A stretch of DNA of 57,549 nucleotides from Paenibacillus sp. Soil522 (GCF_001428245.1 NZ_LMRV01000048.1:1765-59313), one strand, 5' to 3'; shown: positions 24,880 to 33,792, counted from the first letter of the stretch. A program made the numbers and translations. The notes: generated by a model from the sequence alone, not told the origin.

Positions 24880-24901
24880 ATAGTATGATTTTTAATACTA
24901 T
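24880..24901. promoter_or_regulatory. HxlR-type operator candidate
   Basis: ATAGTAT and ATACTAT form a perfect 7-bp inverted repeat with an 8-base AT-rich spacer. The site is 17 bases upstream of the hxlR-like ATG and 86 bases upstream of the divergent gene. YodB-type proteins bind such spaced palindromes. Confidence 0.6.
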
Positions 24902-24987
24902 GTAATAAAATTATGCGCACTTTCTAAAAGTAAGTATACATCATATAATTCAAATGCACGATATACCAACTTGAAAGGAAGAAAAAT

Positions 24988-26040
24988 ATGAGTAATCACC
25001 AAAAAATGAAAGCAGTCGGAGCTTACCGATATCTCCCTTTATCCGATCCGGAATGCCTTGTTGATCTGTATATAGAAAAGCCGATTCCAACTGGCCGTGA
25101 TCTATTAGTAAAAGTAAAAGCCATCTCTGTTAACCCTGCAGATTTGGGCGTTCGAGAGAAAAACAACTATGAAGAAGAATCGCCTAAAATTCTTGGCTGG
25201 GATGTAGCCGGGATCGTGGACCAGGCTGGACCTGATTGTCAATTGTTTAAACCTGGAGATGAGATTTATTATGCGGGAAGTGTAACTCGTCCTGGGGGCA
25301 ATAGTGAATTTCATTTGGTAGATGAACGAATTGCGGGAAACAAACCGAAGAGTTTGGATTTCGCACAAGCTGCCGCTTTACCGCTTTCTTCGATTACGGC
25401 TTGGGAAGGCTTATTCGATCGTTTAGGAATCAGTCATAGCGTAGAAGAAAACATAAATAAAAGCTTACTCATTATCGGTGCAGCAGGAGGAGTAGGGTCG
25501 ATCGCAACACAACTTGCCAAATTAGCAGGCTTAACGGTAATTGGCACTGCTTCACGCCCAGAGTCCATTCAGTGGGCCAAAGATCAAGGAGCAGATATTA
25601 CAATCAACCATAACAGCCATTTTGCATCGCAGCTCAAAAATAGTGGGTTTGAGACCGTGGATTATATATTTTGCTTAAATGACACGGTACAGCATTTTGC
25701 GAATATGGTTGAAGTCATAGCCCCGCAAGGTAAGATCTGTTCAATCGTTCCTGCAGATAAAGCTTCTTGGGCCGGAAGCCTGGATATGGACATGCTTTTT
25801 TCTAAAAGTATCACATTCGTATGGGAGCTGATGTTTACCCGTTCCATGTACCAAACCGAAGATATGATCAAACAACATGATCTACTGAATAAACTGGCTG
25901 ATTTAATCGATAACGGGAAGTTGAAATCCACTTTGACTGAACGAATTGAACCCATTAATGCAACAAACCTGCGTTTCGTACATGAAAAAATAGAAACAGG
26001 AAGATCGATAGGAAAGATTGTGTTGGAAAATTTCCAATAA
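24988..26040 (+). CDS. Zinc-type alcohol dehydrogenase-like quinone oxidoreductase
   Basis: A 350-residue NADPH-dependent oxidoreductase of the medium-chain (MDR) superfamily, probably reducing quinones or enals. The N-terminal GroES-like domain has VNPADLGVRE and LGWDVAGIVDQAGP. The Rossmann domain has the nucleotide-binding LLIIGAAGGVGSIATQLAK and the co-substrate block TVIGTASRPESIQWAKDQGA. The catalytic-zinc cysteine and histidine ligands of true alcohol dehydrogenases are absent. It starts at ATG with GAAAGGAAG upstream. It is divergent from an HxlR regulator, the usual arrangement for electrophile-induced reductases such as AdhR/YodB targets. Confidence 0.9.
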   Translation: MSNHQKMKAVGAYRYLPLSDPECLVDLYIEKPIPTGRDLLVKVKAISVNPADLGVREKNNYEEESPKILGWDVAGIVDQAGPDCQLFKPGDEIYYAGSVTRPGGNSEFHLVDERIAGNKPKSLDFAQAAALPLSSITAWEGLFDRLGISHSVEENINKSLLIIGAAGGVGSIATQLAKLAGLTVIGTASRPESIQWAKDQGADITINHNSHFASQLKNSGFETVDYIFCLNDTVQHFANMVEVIAPQGKICSIVPADKASWAGSLDMDMLFSKSITFVWELMFTRSMYQTEDMIKQHDLLNKLADLIDNGKLKSTLTERIEPINATNLRFVHEKIETGRSIGKIVLENFQ

Positions 26041-26045
26041 GCTTC

Positions 26046-26090
26046 AATAATAAAGGAGCAGCAGCTGGCATGCTGCTCCTTTATTATCTT
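26046..26090 (+). terminator. Strong terminator of the oxidoreductase gene
   Basis: A 17-bp perfect stem (26047-26063 / 26071-26087) with core GGAGCAGCA/TGCTGCTCC, bounded by A and T runs so it can work in both directions. Confidence 0.92.
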
Positions 26091-26091
26091 C

Positions 26092-26349
26092 CAGGAAGCA
26101 CATACAAGCATTTTGATAAGCCAATATTTTCCACATTAACCTCCCTCTATGGAGAATCACTTTCCTCTTAAATGCTCTGATGAGCGATTGCATCTTTTCA
26201 GCGGCCCAATTTTTATCAGGTAACTGAGCTGCAAGCCATTCTGCATCTGGTGAAATCCTAAATATGTAGAATGTATTGTCTTGAAGTTCATTCCAAGTTG
26301 TATAACCGAGACTCTGATTAAATTTGTCTAAATCCCCGAAAAAGCATCC
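26092..26349 (-). pseudogene. Unrecognised gene fragment, no start codon
   Basis: An open frame with protein-like composition but no start codon for its first 60 codons. It contains DLDKFNQSLGYTTWNELQDN, then FYIFRISPDAEWLAAQLPDK and KMQSLIRAFKRKVILHRGRL. The frame runs on into the oxidoreductase terminator. I do not recognise the family. It sits between a gene end and an IS remnant, consistent with a truncated gene. Confidence 0.4.
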
Positions 26350-26401
26350 CTATATAGTTTGCACTGTGGAAATTCCCACGTTCATACCCGACCGGTGCAA
26401 T

Positions 26402-26525
26402 TCACGCTTGGAGAATGATCATTATTTTCAGTTTTTGTTCGTATGATTGCTTAAACTTCATAGTAAGAGCGCCTCCTTGATGATGTTGGGTTATAAACCC
26501 GTCTCATACCGAGGCGCTCCTTTTT
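26402..26525 (-). mobile_element. IS remnant: RBS-masking hairpin and transposase stub
   Basis: On the minus strand the leader forms GAGCGCCTC (26511-26519) paired with GAGGCGCTC (26467-26475); an inner GGGTT/AACCC hairpin sits in the loop. The 3' arm includes the ribosome site AAGGAGG for an ATG at 26461, which reads MKFKQSYEQKLKIMIILQA and stops. That looks like the start of a transposase helix-turn-helix ORF (IS3-type OrfA or similar). The rest of the element is lost. Masking the ribosome site in a leader hairpin is a known way IS elements avoid activation by read-through transcription. It is related to the piece at 1-60. Confidence 0.55.
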
Positions 26526-26590
26526 AATGAAACGTTTGAATTGGGATTGCATTCGCGGATCTTGTTAGAAACCAATTAACTACATCCTTT

Positions 26591-27997
26591 TTATAACGTC
26601 AACAGCACTTCCCTGTTCTTCCCGTCCCAGACCACTTTTGCCCCCATCGCTTGAGATACAAAACGCAGCGGCACCATCGTCCTGCCTTTCACAATCTGAA
26701 CTGGGGATGGGAGTTTCAAAGTGGTACCGTTTACTGCCGCTTCCTGTATCCCAACTTCCATCTTAATTAAATTAGAGCCATACTTGATTGTAACGATATT
26801 GTTGGCATAGTTGACTGAACCGCCTAGCGATTCGAACAGGCCTCGAATTGGAACAAATACTGAACCGTTTATCATCCTAGACTGGTTTTCCATAAGCAGG
26901 TATTTTCCGTTTAATCGAATTCCGATTCCTTTGACGACCTTTTTCGGAATGATTTTATGATCGTATTTGTATTTATCGTCCCCGTAAAAGTTACTCATCT
27001 TTCCCCATGAAGATACCGTGCCATCTTTGTGAAGCACTGTACCTCCTCCTTCACCCTTAGCGCTAATTGCTATAGCCTGACCGATTCCTTTTACTGGGTA
27101 CAACTTCTTATCTTCTGTTGGCCAAATCCAGTATGACACCGTGCCGTCCTTCATGAGAACAAAAGAGAATGCATAAAAATCTCCTAAATCGTCCATAGCC
27201 CCCGATACTGCCGTAACACCCGGGGCCAATTTTGCAACGTTAAAATTTGGCGTTGTTAACCCATATACGGCATATCGATTAATAATATAGACATCCCATG
27301 AAGCGCTGAAAATCATTCCAGTAGAGATCGATGCGGCATTCTTGAAATCCGTTGGCTCGATGCCAGATCGATAAAGTTTACCGGGAAGGAACGGATCGCT
27401 GTATTTGTCTCGTCCCCAGAACCAAACTGTCCCGTCCTTAGCGAGCGCTACCGGAAAATACCCTCGTCCCTCAATCGCGATGATATTTTCTAACTGACCA
27501 ATCCGACCCGGCTTTCGTCTTTCTTCTATACTTGCGTCAGGAGCGCAAGCGTCGTTAGGTGTTTGGAACTCACATAATCCTTCCAGCGACCAAACTGTTC
27601 CATCAGCTTTAAGAACATAATTTCCTGAAATGCCGACAGCATTATCCAATCCTTCAACACGACTTGGTTGATCAAAGGAATTAAAATAAATGGTCTCTCC
27701 GTTTGGACCCGCTATATTTCCGACCTTCCTGCCCCATGTCCATACACTGCCGTCCATTTTTATAGCCGCATTGCCTTCGGATATGGTCTTTACATCCTCA
27801 AGGATCGGCACTGCCTCGAAGGTTTCATCATTCCACGACCATAGTATTCCCTTATCGTCCAGCGCGTTATTTCCAGCAATGCTTACAATACCATTCAGAA
27901 ATGGATCCTGTGCTGCATTAGCATAAGTAGGTATTGCAGATAGAATAATTGTGACTGTAATCGTAAAAATCGCCAACTTTTTCATAATCCCACGCAT
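26591..27997 (-). CDS. Secreted RCC1-like protein with CuAO-N-like domain
   Basis: A 468-residue exported protein. Residues 1-28 are a signal peptide (cleavage near ANAAQ). Residues 35-340 have RCC1/BNR-like propeller units, each with the pattern K-D-G-T/S-V-W-x-W-G (MDGSVWTWGRK, KADGTVWSLEG, KDGTVWFWGRD, KDGTVSYWIW, KDGTVSSWGK). Residues 360-468 are the copper-amine-oxidase N-terminal-like domain widespread in Paenibacillus secreted proteins (SVFVPIRGLFESLGGSVNY and GRTMVPLRFVSQAMGAKVVW), likely cell-wall or ligand binding rather than enzymatic. It starts at ATG with GAGGTGA five bases upstream. It is monocistronic. Confidence 0.85.
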   Translation of the reverse strand: MRGIMKKLAIFTITVTIILSAIPTYANAAQDPFLNGIVSIAGNNALDDKGILWSWNDETFEAVPILEDVKTISEGNAAIKMDGSVWTWGRKVGNIAGPNGETIYFNSFDQPSRVEGLDNAVGISGNYVLKADGTVWSLEGLCEFQTPNDACAPDASIEERRKPGRIGQLENIIAIEGRGYFPVALAKDGTVWFWGRDKYSDPFLPGKLYRSGIEPTDFKNAASISTGMIFSASWDVYIINRYAVYGLTTPNFNVAKLAPGVTAVSGAMDDLGDFYAFSFVLMKDGTVSYWIWPTEDKKLYPVKGIGQAIAISAKGEGGGTVLHKDGTVSSWGKMSNFYGDDKYKYDHKIIPKKVVKGIGIRLNGKYLLMENQSRMINGSVFVPIRGLFESLGGSVNYANNIVTIKYGSNLIKMEVGIQEAAVNGTTLKLPSPVQIVKGRTMVPLRFVSQAMGAKVVWDGKNREVLLTL

Positions 27998-28258
27998 TGG
28001 TTCACCTCATCACCTTTTTTATAAATAATAGAACGCCATTATTTGTAAAAAGTTGCAGGAGTCTCAGCAAATGATTCGCATAAGATCGTTCGTTTAGAAT
28101 TCAACTGTCGCCATGTTGGCCAAATTTTTCCTGGGATTTAGTAAGGCTTTCTGGTAAGCGCGGGCAACATCAATGTCCCAAAAAAACTTTTTCAGTGACA
28201 AATGCTCGGGATCTTTGTAGCATTAGAAATGGAGTATTATAGTCAGGAAGGGTGTTAA

Positions 28259-28951
28259 ATGGTGAAAGTTATACGATTCAAACTGGTGGCTCTGCTGTTG
28301 GCGATGATCATGTTCGTCCCGTTGACGCAGGCATCAGCTGCAGGCGAGGTGTACAAGTACGATTTTGATCAGATCAGAGTTGTGTATGCCGCCGAATTTA
28401 CGATGTATCCCGACTCTGCCCCTTCAGAACACTGGCTGACGCAAATCGCTGGCGGGCCGAACAAGCCGATTCAAATTTTGTACGGGATTCTCCACCTGTA
28501 CAACGGAGACCGCTACATCGATGAGCAATTTATTAAAATGTCCGGCGAAGGCGGTTCGGAACGTTTCTTAAGCAACTCGCTCCGCAACGATTATTACGAT
28601 GAGACCTATACGCTGAAGCGGCAAACCTCCGTTCAGTTCTGGTCCGGGAAGAAGCTTGATGGCAATGCGGTCGTGAAGGACTTTAACGAGCCGCTGAAGT
28701 CGGTTACGCTCGTTCAATCGTTCGACCCGCAAGGGCAAGTAACGGGCTTCAATCTCTACGCGCAGCCTCTTATTATGCCGGGAAGCGAATGGGATCCGTT
28801 CTCGAATTACGTCAGTTCCTACACGTACGATCCAAGCAGCCTTCTGCATGCCGGAGAAGCGAATGGCAAGGAAGTAGAGCCGAAGCCTGAAGAGCAGAAG
28901 GTTGGAGAGCCACAGACCGCGGAGCCGAAAGCCGAGGTGATGCAGCCATGA
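28259..28951 (+). CDS. Secreted hypothetical protein, acidic C-terminal tail
   Basis: A 230-residue exported protein with a signal peptide (residues 1-27, cleavage near ASAAG), a strand-rich central region with many aromatic residues (VYKYDFDQIRVVYAAEFTMY, SVQFWSGKKL) and a Pro/Glu/Lys tail (EPKPEEQKVGEPQTAEPKAE) typical of wall-spanning or surface linkers. I do not recognise the central domain. The ATG follows GGAAGGG. The stop codon overlaps the start of the SLH protein gene (ATGA), so translation of the two is coupled and they probably act together at the cell surface. Confidence 0.7.
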   Translation: MVKVIRFKLVALLLAMIMFVPLTQASAAGEVYKYDFDQIRVVYAAEFTMYPDSAPSEHWLTQIAGGPNKPIQILYGILHLYNGDRYIDEQFIKMSGEGGSERFLSNSLRNDYYDETYTLKRQTSVQFWSGKKLDGNAVVKDFNEPLKSVTLVQSFDPQGQVTGFNLYAQPLIMPGSEWDPFSNYVSSYTYDPSSLLHAGEANGKEVEPKPEEQKVGEPQTAEPKAEVMQP

Positions 28952-29697
28952 TGAAAAAAAGCGTAACCGTTTCCCTTCTGCTGGCTATGTTTTTGCTGCT
29001 GTCCTCCTCGGTTTACGCCACATCGGACAGCCGTGTGAAGCAGGCTGACACCTTGAAGCAGCTCGGTCTATTCACGGGTACTGGACAAGGCTACCAGCTC
29101 GAAGCCGCCTTTACCCGCGCACAAGGGACAGCTATGCTGCTTCGTCTAGCAGGCGAGGAAGCAGATGCTTCCAAAGCTAAATTGAAGCCAGCCTTTAAAG
29201 ACGTGAAAAGCTCGTATTGGGCTGCTTCCTCCATCGCATTCGCCGTAAAAAAAGGGTATGTGAAAGGTGTTAGCAGCACCGCCTTCGCCCCGGAGCGCAT
29301 GATGACGGGCAAGGAGTTTCTGACGCTGGTCAACCGGCTGCTGGGTTATCCTGACGCAGTGCCCGCTAATGCGGCCGAGCTGTCTCAAATGAATGGTCTT
29401 TTGCAAGCGGATGCTGTTGCAAGGCTGACTGCAGCCAGACCGTTCCTGCGCGGCGATATGGTCGAAATCGCTTATGCAGCGCTGCTCGCCAAGCCAGCCG
29501 GAAGCAAGAGTACGCTTCTCCAGAAGCTCGTAGAAGAAAAAGGTACAATCACGGTTGCAGCCGCCGATGCAAGCGGTCTTTACACCCCTTCCGCCAAGTC
29601 CAAGGATACGGCAGACGTTTACATTCCCGAGCCTGGAACAGATCCGATGGATGCGATCGAGGAAGCCATCCGGCAGAAGCTTGATGGGAATGAATAA
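28948..29697 (+). CDS. SLH-domain surface protein
   Basis: A 249-residue exported protein with a signal peptide (residues 1-24, cleavage near VYATS). Residues about 30-140 hold one clear and one weaker S-layer homology repeat: the first includes FTRAQGTAMLLRLAGEE, then AFKDVKSSYWAASSIAFAVK and KGYVKGVSSTAFAPERMMTG, with TGKEFLTLVNRLLGY starting the next. SLH repeats bind pyruvylated wall polymers, so this product should be held on the cell wall. The C-terminus is Asp/Lys rich. It overlaps the upstream secreted-protein gene by four bases and ends in a strong terminator. Confidence 0.85.
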   Translation: MMKKSVTVSLLLAMFLLLSSSVYATSDSRVKQADTLKQLGLFTGTGQGYQLEAAFTRAQGTAMLLRLAGEEADASKAKLKPAFKDVKSSYWAASSIAFAVKKGYVKGVSSTAFAPERMMTGKEFLTLVNRLLGYPDAVPANAAELSQMNGLLQADAVARLTAARPFLRGDMVEIAYAALLAKPAGSKSTLLQKLVEEKGTITVAAADASGLYTPSAKSKDTADVYIPEPGTDPMDAIEEAIRQKLDGNE

Positions 29698-29717
29698 TAC
29701 CCTCAATCTCTATTATC

Positions 29718-29753
29718 AAGCCCAACAACCTTATAAGGTTGTTGGGCTTTTTA
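29718..29753 (+). terminator. Terminator of the secreted/SLH operon
   Basis: A perfect 15-bp stem (29718-29732 / 29735-29749) with core CCCAACAACC/GGTTGTTGGG, followed by a T run. Confidence 0.93.
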
Positions 29754-29805
29754 TTACTCAAATAAATCACCCATGAGCTCGTCAGGTTCAGTTTTTTTGG
29801 TTTCA

Positions 29806-30033
29806 CTAAGTGAACTTATCTGGCAGCGCCTTAATGATTTCTTCATACTGTAGAGCAACTACCACTTCTAAAATATGTATAGGGTTTTGATGAGCGTAAG
29901 CTACAAGCAATTCTTTATTAAACTCATCATCATTTAATTTCAAACTTCTTTTTATCAATTCCATCATAGCTCTTTGATTACGAAAATTAAGCTGCTCAAT
30001 TTTTTCCATTGCTAATTCAATATCACCCTGCAT
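29806..30033 (-). CDS. 75-residue hypothetical protein
   Basis: A small cytosolic protein that is mostly helical (MQGDIELAMEKIEQLNFRNQ, then RAMMELIKRSLKLNDDEFNK, with a later VVVALQYEEIIKALPDK). A ribosome site AGGGGTG precedes the ATG by four bases. There is no known domain. It is convergent with the SLH operon and divergent from the SleB-type gene. Confidence 0.6.
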   Translation of the reverse strand: MQGDIELAMEKIEQLNFRNQRAMMELIKRSLKLNDDEFNKELLVAYAHQNPIHILEVVVALQYEEIIKALPDKFT

Positions 30034-30252
30034 GGTACACCCCTAATATCCGTGATCCGTGACTTTAATTTATTTTTATCAGTTCGTTTACATCATACTA
30101 ATTCGGTGTACTTCCATTTTTTCGGGGGGTGTATAAGACGAGAAACATGAGAAAATTTTAACAAGATTATACTATTAAAGCTGTGCTAGAATAAACGAAA
30201 CCTAGGACATTCTATAAATTTACATTATTCGTAACGGAGGAATTCAAACATT

Positions 30253-30891
30253 ATGTACAGATTTCTGACTCTATTCACTCTACTCGTACTAGTTATCGCG
30301 ACCGCATCAAATCACAAGATAGATGCTTCGCCTGTCTTGAAAGCCGGCAGCGAGGGACAAACAATTTCGGATCTGCAGTTCCGGCTTCAGACGCTCGGAT
30401 ATTACAATTTACCCATAGATACAAATTTCGGAAAAGTCACCCTCAGCGCGGTTCAACGCTTCCAAATAAATAACGGACTGCAGAGTGACGGCATTGTAGG
30501 CCCGAAAACATGGAGGAAGCTCAAAAAATTGACAGTCAACAAAAAAGAGCTTTCCATGCTTGCGCGTGTCATCTATGCCGAGGCAAGAGGGGAAAATTAT
30601 AAAGGTCAAGTGGCGGTCGGTGCGGTTGTCATGAATCGCCTGCAGTCTCCAAAGTTTCCCAAAACAGTGAAAGAAGTCATTATGGAGCCCAATGCTTTCT
30701 CAGCCGTAAGGGACGGACAGTACTGGCTAATACCCAATCAAAATGCATTTAAAGCGGCCAAAGCTGCGGTAAAAGGTATGGACCCGACCGGTAATGCATT
30801 GTTCTATTATAATCCGGATATCTCTAAATCGGGTTGGTTCAAGACGCGTACGGCCACCAAGAAAATCGGCAATCATCTATTTACACTGTAG
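30253..30891 (+). CDS. sleB: SleB-type cell-wall hydrolase
   Basis: A 212-residue exported peptidoglycan hydrolase. Residues 1-25 are a signal peptide. Residues 30-90 are a peptidoglycan-binding domain (GQTISDLQFRLQTLGYYNLP, then SDGIVGPKTWRKLK). Residues 95-212 are the Hydrolase_2/SleB catalytic domain, with LARVIYAEARGENYKGQVAV holding the catalytic glutamate, then VVMNRLQSPKFP and NALFYYNPD. SleB is a lytic transglycosylase that opens the spore cortex in germination; vegetative CwlJ/YkvT-like paralogues also exist, so the spore role is inferred. GGAGG lies 12 bases before the ATG, a rather long spacing. The next small gene follows by 48 bases. Confidence 0.87.
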   Translation: MYRFLTLFTLLVLVIATASNHKIDASPVLKAGSEGQTISDLQFRLQTLGYYNLPIDTNFGKVTLSAVQRFQINNGLQSDGIVGPKTWRKLKKLTVNKKELSMLARVIYAEARGENYKGQVAVGAVVMNRLQSPKFPKTVKEVIMEPNAFSAVRDGQYWLIPNQNAFKAAKAAVKGMDPTGNALFYYNPDISKSGWFKTRTATKKIGNHLFTL

Positions 30892-30939
30892 GCACAGACA
30901 AGAGAAAAAAGAAATTATCCAGAACAGGAGAACAAAAAA

Positions 30940-31131
30940 ATGAGAATTGATACCAAAATCCGACAAAAGGCTAGAGTTGAAGTGGCAATTGATATTATTA
31001 AAGATATTTCTGAAAAAGAGGCCGTTCCGGAAGCTTTCAAAGATAAATTGAACGCAATGAGCTATGAAGATTTGGGAGCCTTGGTTATGCATATCGTTAA
31101 AACCCGATCCGTTGATGAAATCCTTAATTAA
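30940..31131 (+). CDS. 63-residue hypothetical protein
   Basis: A small charged helical protein (RQKARVEVAIDIIKDISEKE, then DKLNAMSYEDLGALVMHIVK). A ribosome site CAGGAGAA lies before the ATG, and the gene follows sleB in the same direction, so it may be on the same transcript. It ends before a strong bidirectional terminator. No family is recognised. Confidence 0.6.
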   Translation: MRIDTKIRQKARVEVAIDIIKDISEKEAVPEAFKDKLNAMSYEDLGALVMHIVKTRSVDEILN

Positions 31132-31180
31132 ATGATAAGAGCACGCCTGTCGTTCTCATTAAACCGTGATTCTGATCTAA

Positions 31181-31220
31181 GAGCAAAAAGGAGGCGACAG
31201 CTGTCGTCTCCTTTTTGCTC
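31181..31220 (+). terminator. Bidirectional terminator, small gene and sugar-binding lipoprotein gene
   Basis: A 20-bp stem with one G-T pair (31181-31200 / 31201-31220) including AAAAAGGAG and CTCCTTTTT, placed between two converging genes. It can serve both strands. Confidence 0.88.
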
Positions 31221-31224
31221 TAAT

Positions 31225-32787
31225 TTATTTGCTTGCAAGAAAAGCGTCGATTTGCGCTTGAAGTTCTGTCTGAAGCTTATCAATGCCGGCCGCTTTCAGC
31301 TGCTTGATCAGATCCGCTTGACCTTTATCAATATCCTTGATAAGGCCGTATTCGAGAGGAATGGCATAACGAAGCATGACATTGCCGATGTTGGCTACTT
31401 CATTCTTCACATTCGCATCGTTGAACACGAAGGTTTCCAGATTGAAGTTATAAACCTTTTGCTGCCAAGCGTCAGCGATAGCGTCCGCTTCAGCAGGGTA
31501 AGAAGCATCCTTGCGGTTCAGCGGCGAGTTAGCGCCCCAGTTGGAGAAGCCCGTAAAGTTAGCCGTGCCTGCAGTCGCGTTGAATTTATCGTCGCCTACC
31601 GCTTCATAGTGGGTGTCTGCAATGCCGTACATGAACAGATCGTGAATTTCTTTATCGTTTTGCAGCAAATCGATGACCATCAGTGCGCGCTCCGCTTTTT
31701 TGGACGTTGCGTGAATCGAAAAGCCGTTTTGCGTTGAGATCGCGGCAATTTTCTTTTTGTCAGGCGTAAGATCCGCAATTGCAAGCTCCACCTCAGGCTT
31801 CTCTCTGCGCAGCTCGGCTAGGTTCATGGCTACCGTACCAAGGTTTTGAGCGTAGGATGCCGTTTTGCCGGCTTTCATATCCTGCCATACGTCATTCTTA
31901 TTGCTGACTATGTTTTTCGACCATGCATGGTTTTCAGCCAGATCTTTGTAGTATTTCAGAAGCTCTTTGAATTCCAGCGTATCGTAGATGTTGAATACTT
32001 TACCGCTTGCATCGTCAAGCTTGTAAGCCAGCGGCATATTGTAGTCTACAAGATTCCACTCATTTTTCTGCTCGAGCAGAATTTGATCCAACTCATGCCA
32101 TTTCCAACCGTCAGCCGCTTTAGCGTTGTAAGCGTTGATGCTTTTCTCGTTAGCAGCGATCGTTTTTACGTAATTTGCAAACGTTTCAGGGTTGTTGACA
32201 GGGTCGAGATTGTATTTTTTGCGTAGGTCATCTCGGATTAGAACCGCTTTGTCTATCACCTCAGGATTGTTGTTTGGAACCATGTACTGCTTGCCGTTCA
32301 CCTTCGATTGCTCCCATGCGACTGATGGCATCGCTTTCCACGTAAGCGGCATATTTTTCTGAAGCAGCTCGTCGGTCAGCTCAAGGAAGCCGCCTTTTAA
32401 AACTTGATCGTTATAGAACGCCCAGTTTGCCGTATAAGCGATATCAAAGTCTTCACCAGCCGCGAATTTCAAAGGATATTTTTGCGTCCAATCGGACCAA
32501 TCCAAAAATTCCGCTTGAACTGTTGCATTGATTTTCTCTTTCAGCTTTTTGTTCAGCTCTCCAAATACCGTATCGTAGTCAATCGGCTTACCACCAACGA
32601 GAAGCATCTTAATGACAAGCTCCTCGGAAGTTCCGCCATTAGCTGCCGGCTCCGTCGTTCCTTCGGATGGCGTGTTGCTTGCTCCGGTATTTTTGTTTGC
32701 AGTGTTGTTGCTTCCGCAAGCGCTTATTACCGTTGTAAGCACAAGCATTAAGGCGAATAATAGCATGAGTGTTTTTTTGTTCTGCAT
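31225..32787 (-). CDS. LplA-like sugar ABC transporter binding lipoprotein
   Basis: A 520-residue extracellular solute-binding lipoprotein (family 1). The signal peptide ends at the lipobox VISAC (C24), then an Asn/Thr-rich linker. The binding domain has FAAGEDFDIAYTANWAFYND and GKQYMVPNNNPEVIDKAVLI. The C-terminal half fits DUF3502, found in LplA/YtcQ-type oligosaccharide receptors. It is the last gene of system 1, behind two permeases and a YesM/YesN pair. No ATPase gene is present, which is normal: a shared MsmX-type ATPase usually drives these importers. The likely ligand is a plant or wall oligosaccharide, unknown in detail. Confidence 0.9.
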   Translation of the reverse strand: MQNKKTLMLLFALMLVLTTVISACGSNNTANKNTGASNTPSEGTTEPAANGGTSEELVIKMLLVGGKPIDYDTVFGELNKKLKEKINATVQAEFLDWSDWTQKYPLKFAAGEDFDIAYTANWAFYNDQVLKGGFLELTDELLQKNMPLTWKAMPSVAWEQSKVNGKQYMVPNNNPEVIDKAVLIRDDLRKKYNLDPVNNPETFANYVKTIAANEKSINAYNAKAADGWKWHELDQILLEQKNEWNLVDYNMPLAYKLDDASGKVFNIYDTLEFKELLKYYKDLAENHAWSKNIVSNKNDVWQDMKAGKTASYAQNLGTVAMNLAELRREKPEVELAIADLTPDKKKIAAISTQNGFSIHATSKKAERALMVIDLLQNDKEIHDLFMYGIADTHYEAVGDDKFNATAGTANFTGFSNWGANSPLNRKDASYPAEADAIADAWQQKVYNFNLETFVFNDANVKNEVANIGNVMLRYAIPLEYGLIKDIDKGQADLIKQLKAAGIDKLQTELQAQIDAFLASK

Positions 32788-32842
32788 GACGGGTAAATCC
32801 CCCTTAAAATAATTTTTATATGATAACCAGGTTGCCCTGAGG

Positions 32843-33778
32843 TCATCCTTTCACAGCGCCAATCGTTAAGCCTTGCACGAAATACCGTTGAATGAACGGG
32901 TACGCGAGCAGAATCGGACCGGTTGCGATAATCGTCATCGCCATCTTCAAGCTTTCGGTCGGGATATTCATCGTAACGACCGCTCCGGAGCTGGCCATCG
33001 CCTTGCGCATGCCGTCCATATTGCCAAGCATTTTGTACAAATAGTATTGAAGCGGCATCAAGTTTTCACTGCTGATAAACAAGAGCGCGTTATACCAATC
33101 GTTCCAGTAAGCTAGGGCGATGAACAAGCCGATCGTAGCTAATGCAGGCTTGGACAAAGGCAGCATGAGCTGGATGAAAATCCGGAAGTCGCCCGCCCCG
33201 TCGATCTTTGCCGATTCCGTAATGGCTTCGGGAATGCTGCTCATGAACGATTTCATAACGATAATATAGAACACGTTCAGCAGCATCGGGAGAATGAGCA
33301 CGATTAGCCTGTCCTTTAGATCAAGATAGTTGACTATCATCAAATACCATGGCACAAGCCCCCCGCTGAACAGCGTCGTAAAGAAGAAGAAAAACGAAAA
33401 CTTGTTGCGCCATTTAAAATCCTTGCGCTGCAGCACGTAGGCCGTCATCGCCGTTAAGAACAGTCCGGCGAGCGTTCCGAGCGCCGTTACCGCGATCGTT
33501 ACTCCGTACGCCTTCAGCATCTGCGCAGGGTATCTAAACAAAAGCGCGTAAGCCTCTACCGAGAAAGCGGTTGGAAACAGCTGAAAGCCGTTTTCCACGA
33601 TTGTGGATTCCTCTGTCAGCGAGGAGGAAATGATTAATAGAAAAGGTATGATGCACATAATCGCAAGCAGCGAAATAAACACATAGCCGAGTATCGTAAG
33701 CAGCAGGCGGTCCATTTGCTTTTTACCCGCGCCTCTCGGCGAATTATCTAATTTTCCAGTTGTCATAACAGCACTCAT
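32843..33778 (-). CDS. Sugar ABC transporter permease (LplC/YtcP-like)
   Basis: A 311-residue inner-membrane permease of the MalG type with six predicted helices. The EAA loop that contacts the ATPase is present: AITESAKIDGAGDFRIFIQL, followed by MLPLSKPALATIGLF. The family C-terminal YPFIQRYFVQGLTIGAVKG is intact. It starts 14 bases after the upstream permease stop and ends 55 bases before the binding lipoprotein gene, so the three form one operon. Its partner in the membrane is the LplB-like protein. Confidence 0.92.
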   Translation of the reverse strand: MSAVMTTGKLDNSPRGAGKKQMDRLLLTILGYVFISLLAIMCIIPFLLIISSSLTEESTIVENGFQLFPTAFSVEAYALLFRYPAQMLKAYGVTIAVTALGTLAGLFLTAMTAYVLQRKDFKWRNKFSFFFFFTTLFSGGLVPWYLMIVNYLDLKDRLIVLILPMLLNVFYIIVMKSFMSSIPEAITESAKIDGAGDFRIFIQLMLPLSKPALATIGLFIALAYWNDWYNALLFISSENLMPLQYYLYKMLGNMDGMRKAMASSGAVVTMNIPTESLKMAMTIIATGPILLAYPFIQRYFVQGLTIGAVKG

Positions 33779-33792
33779 GTCATACCTCCGTT

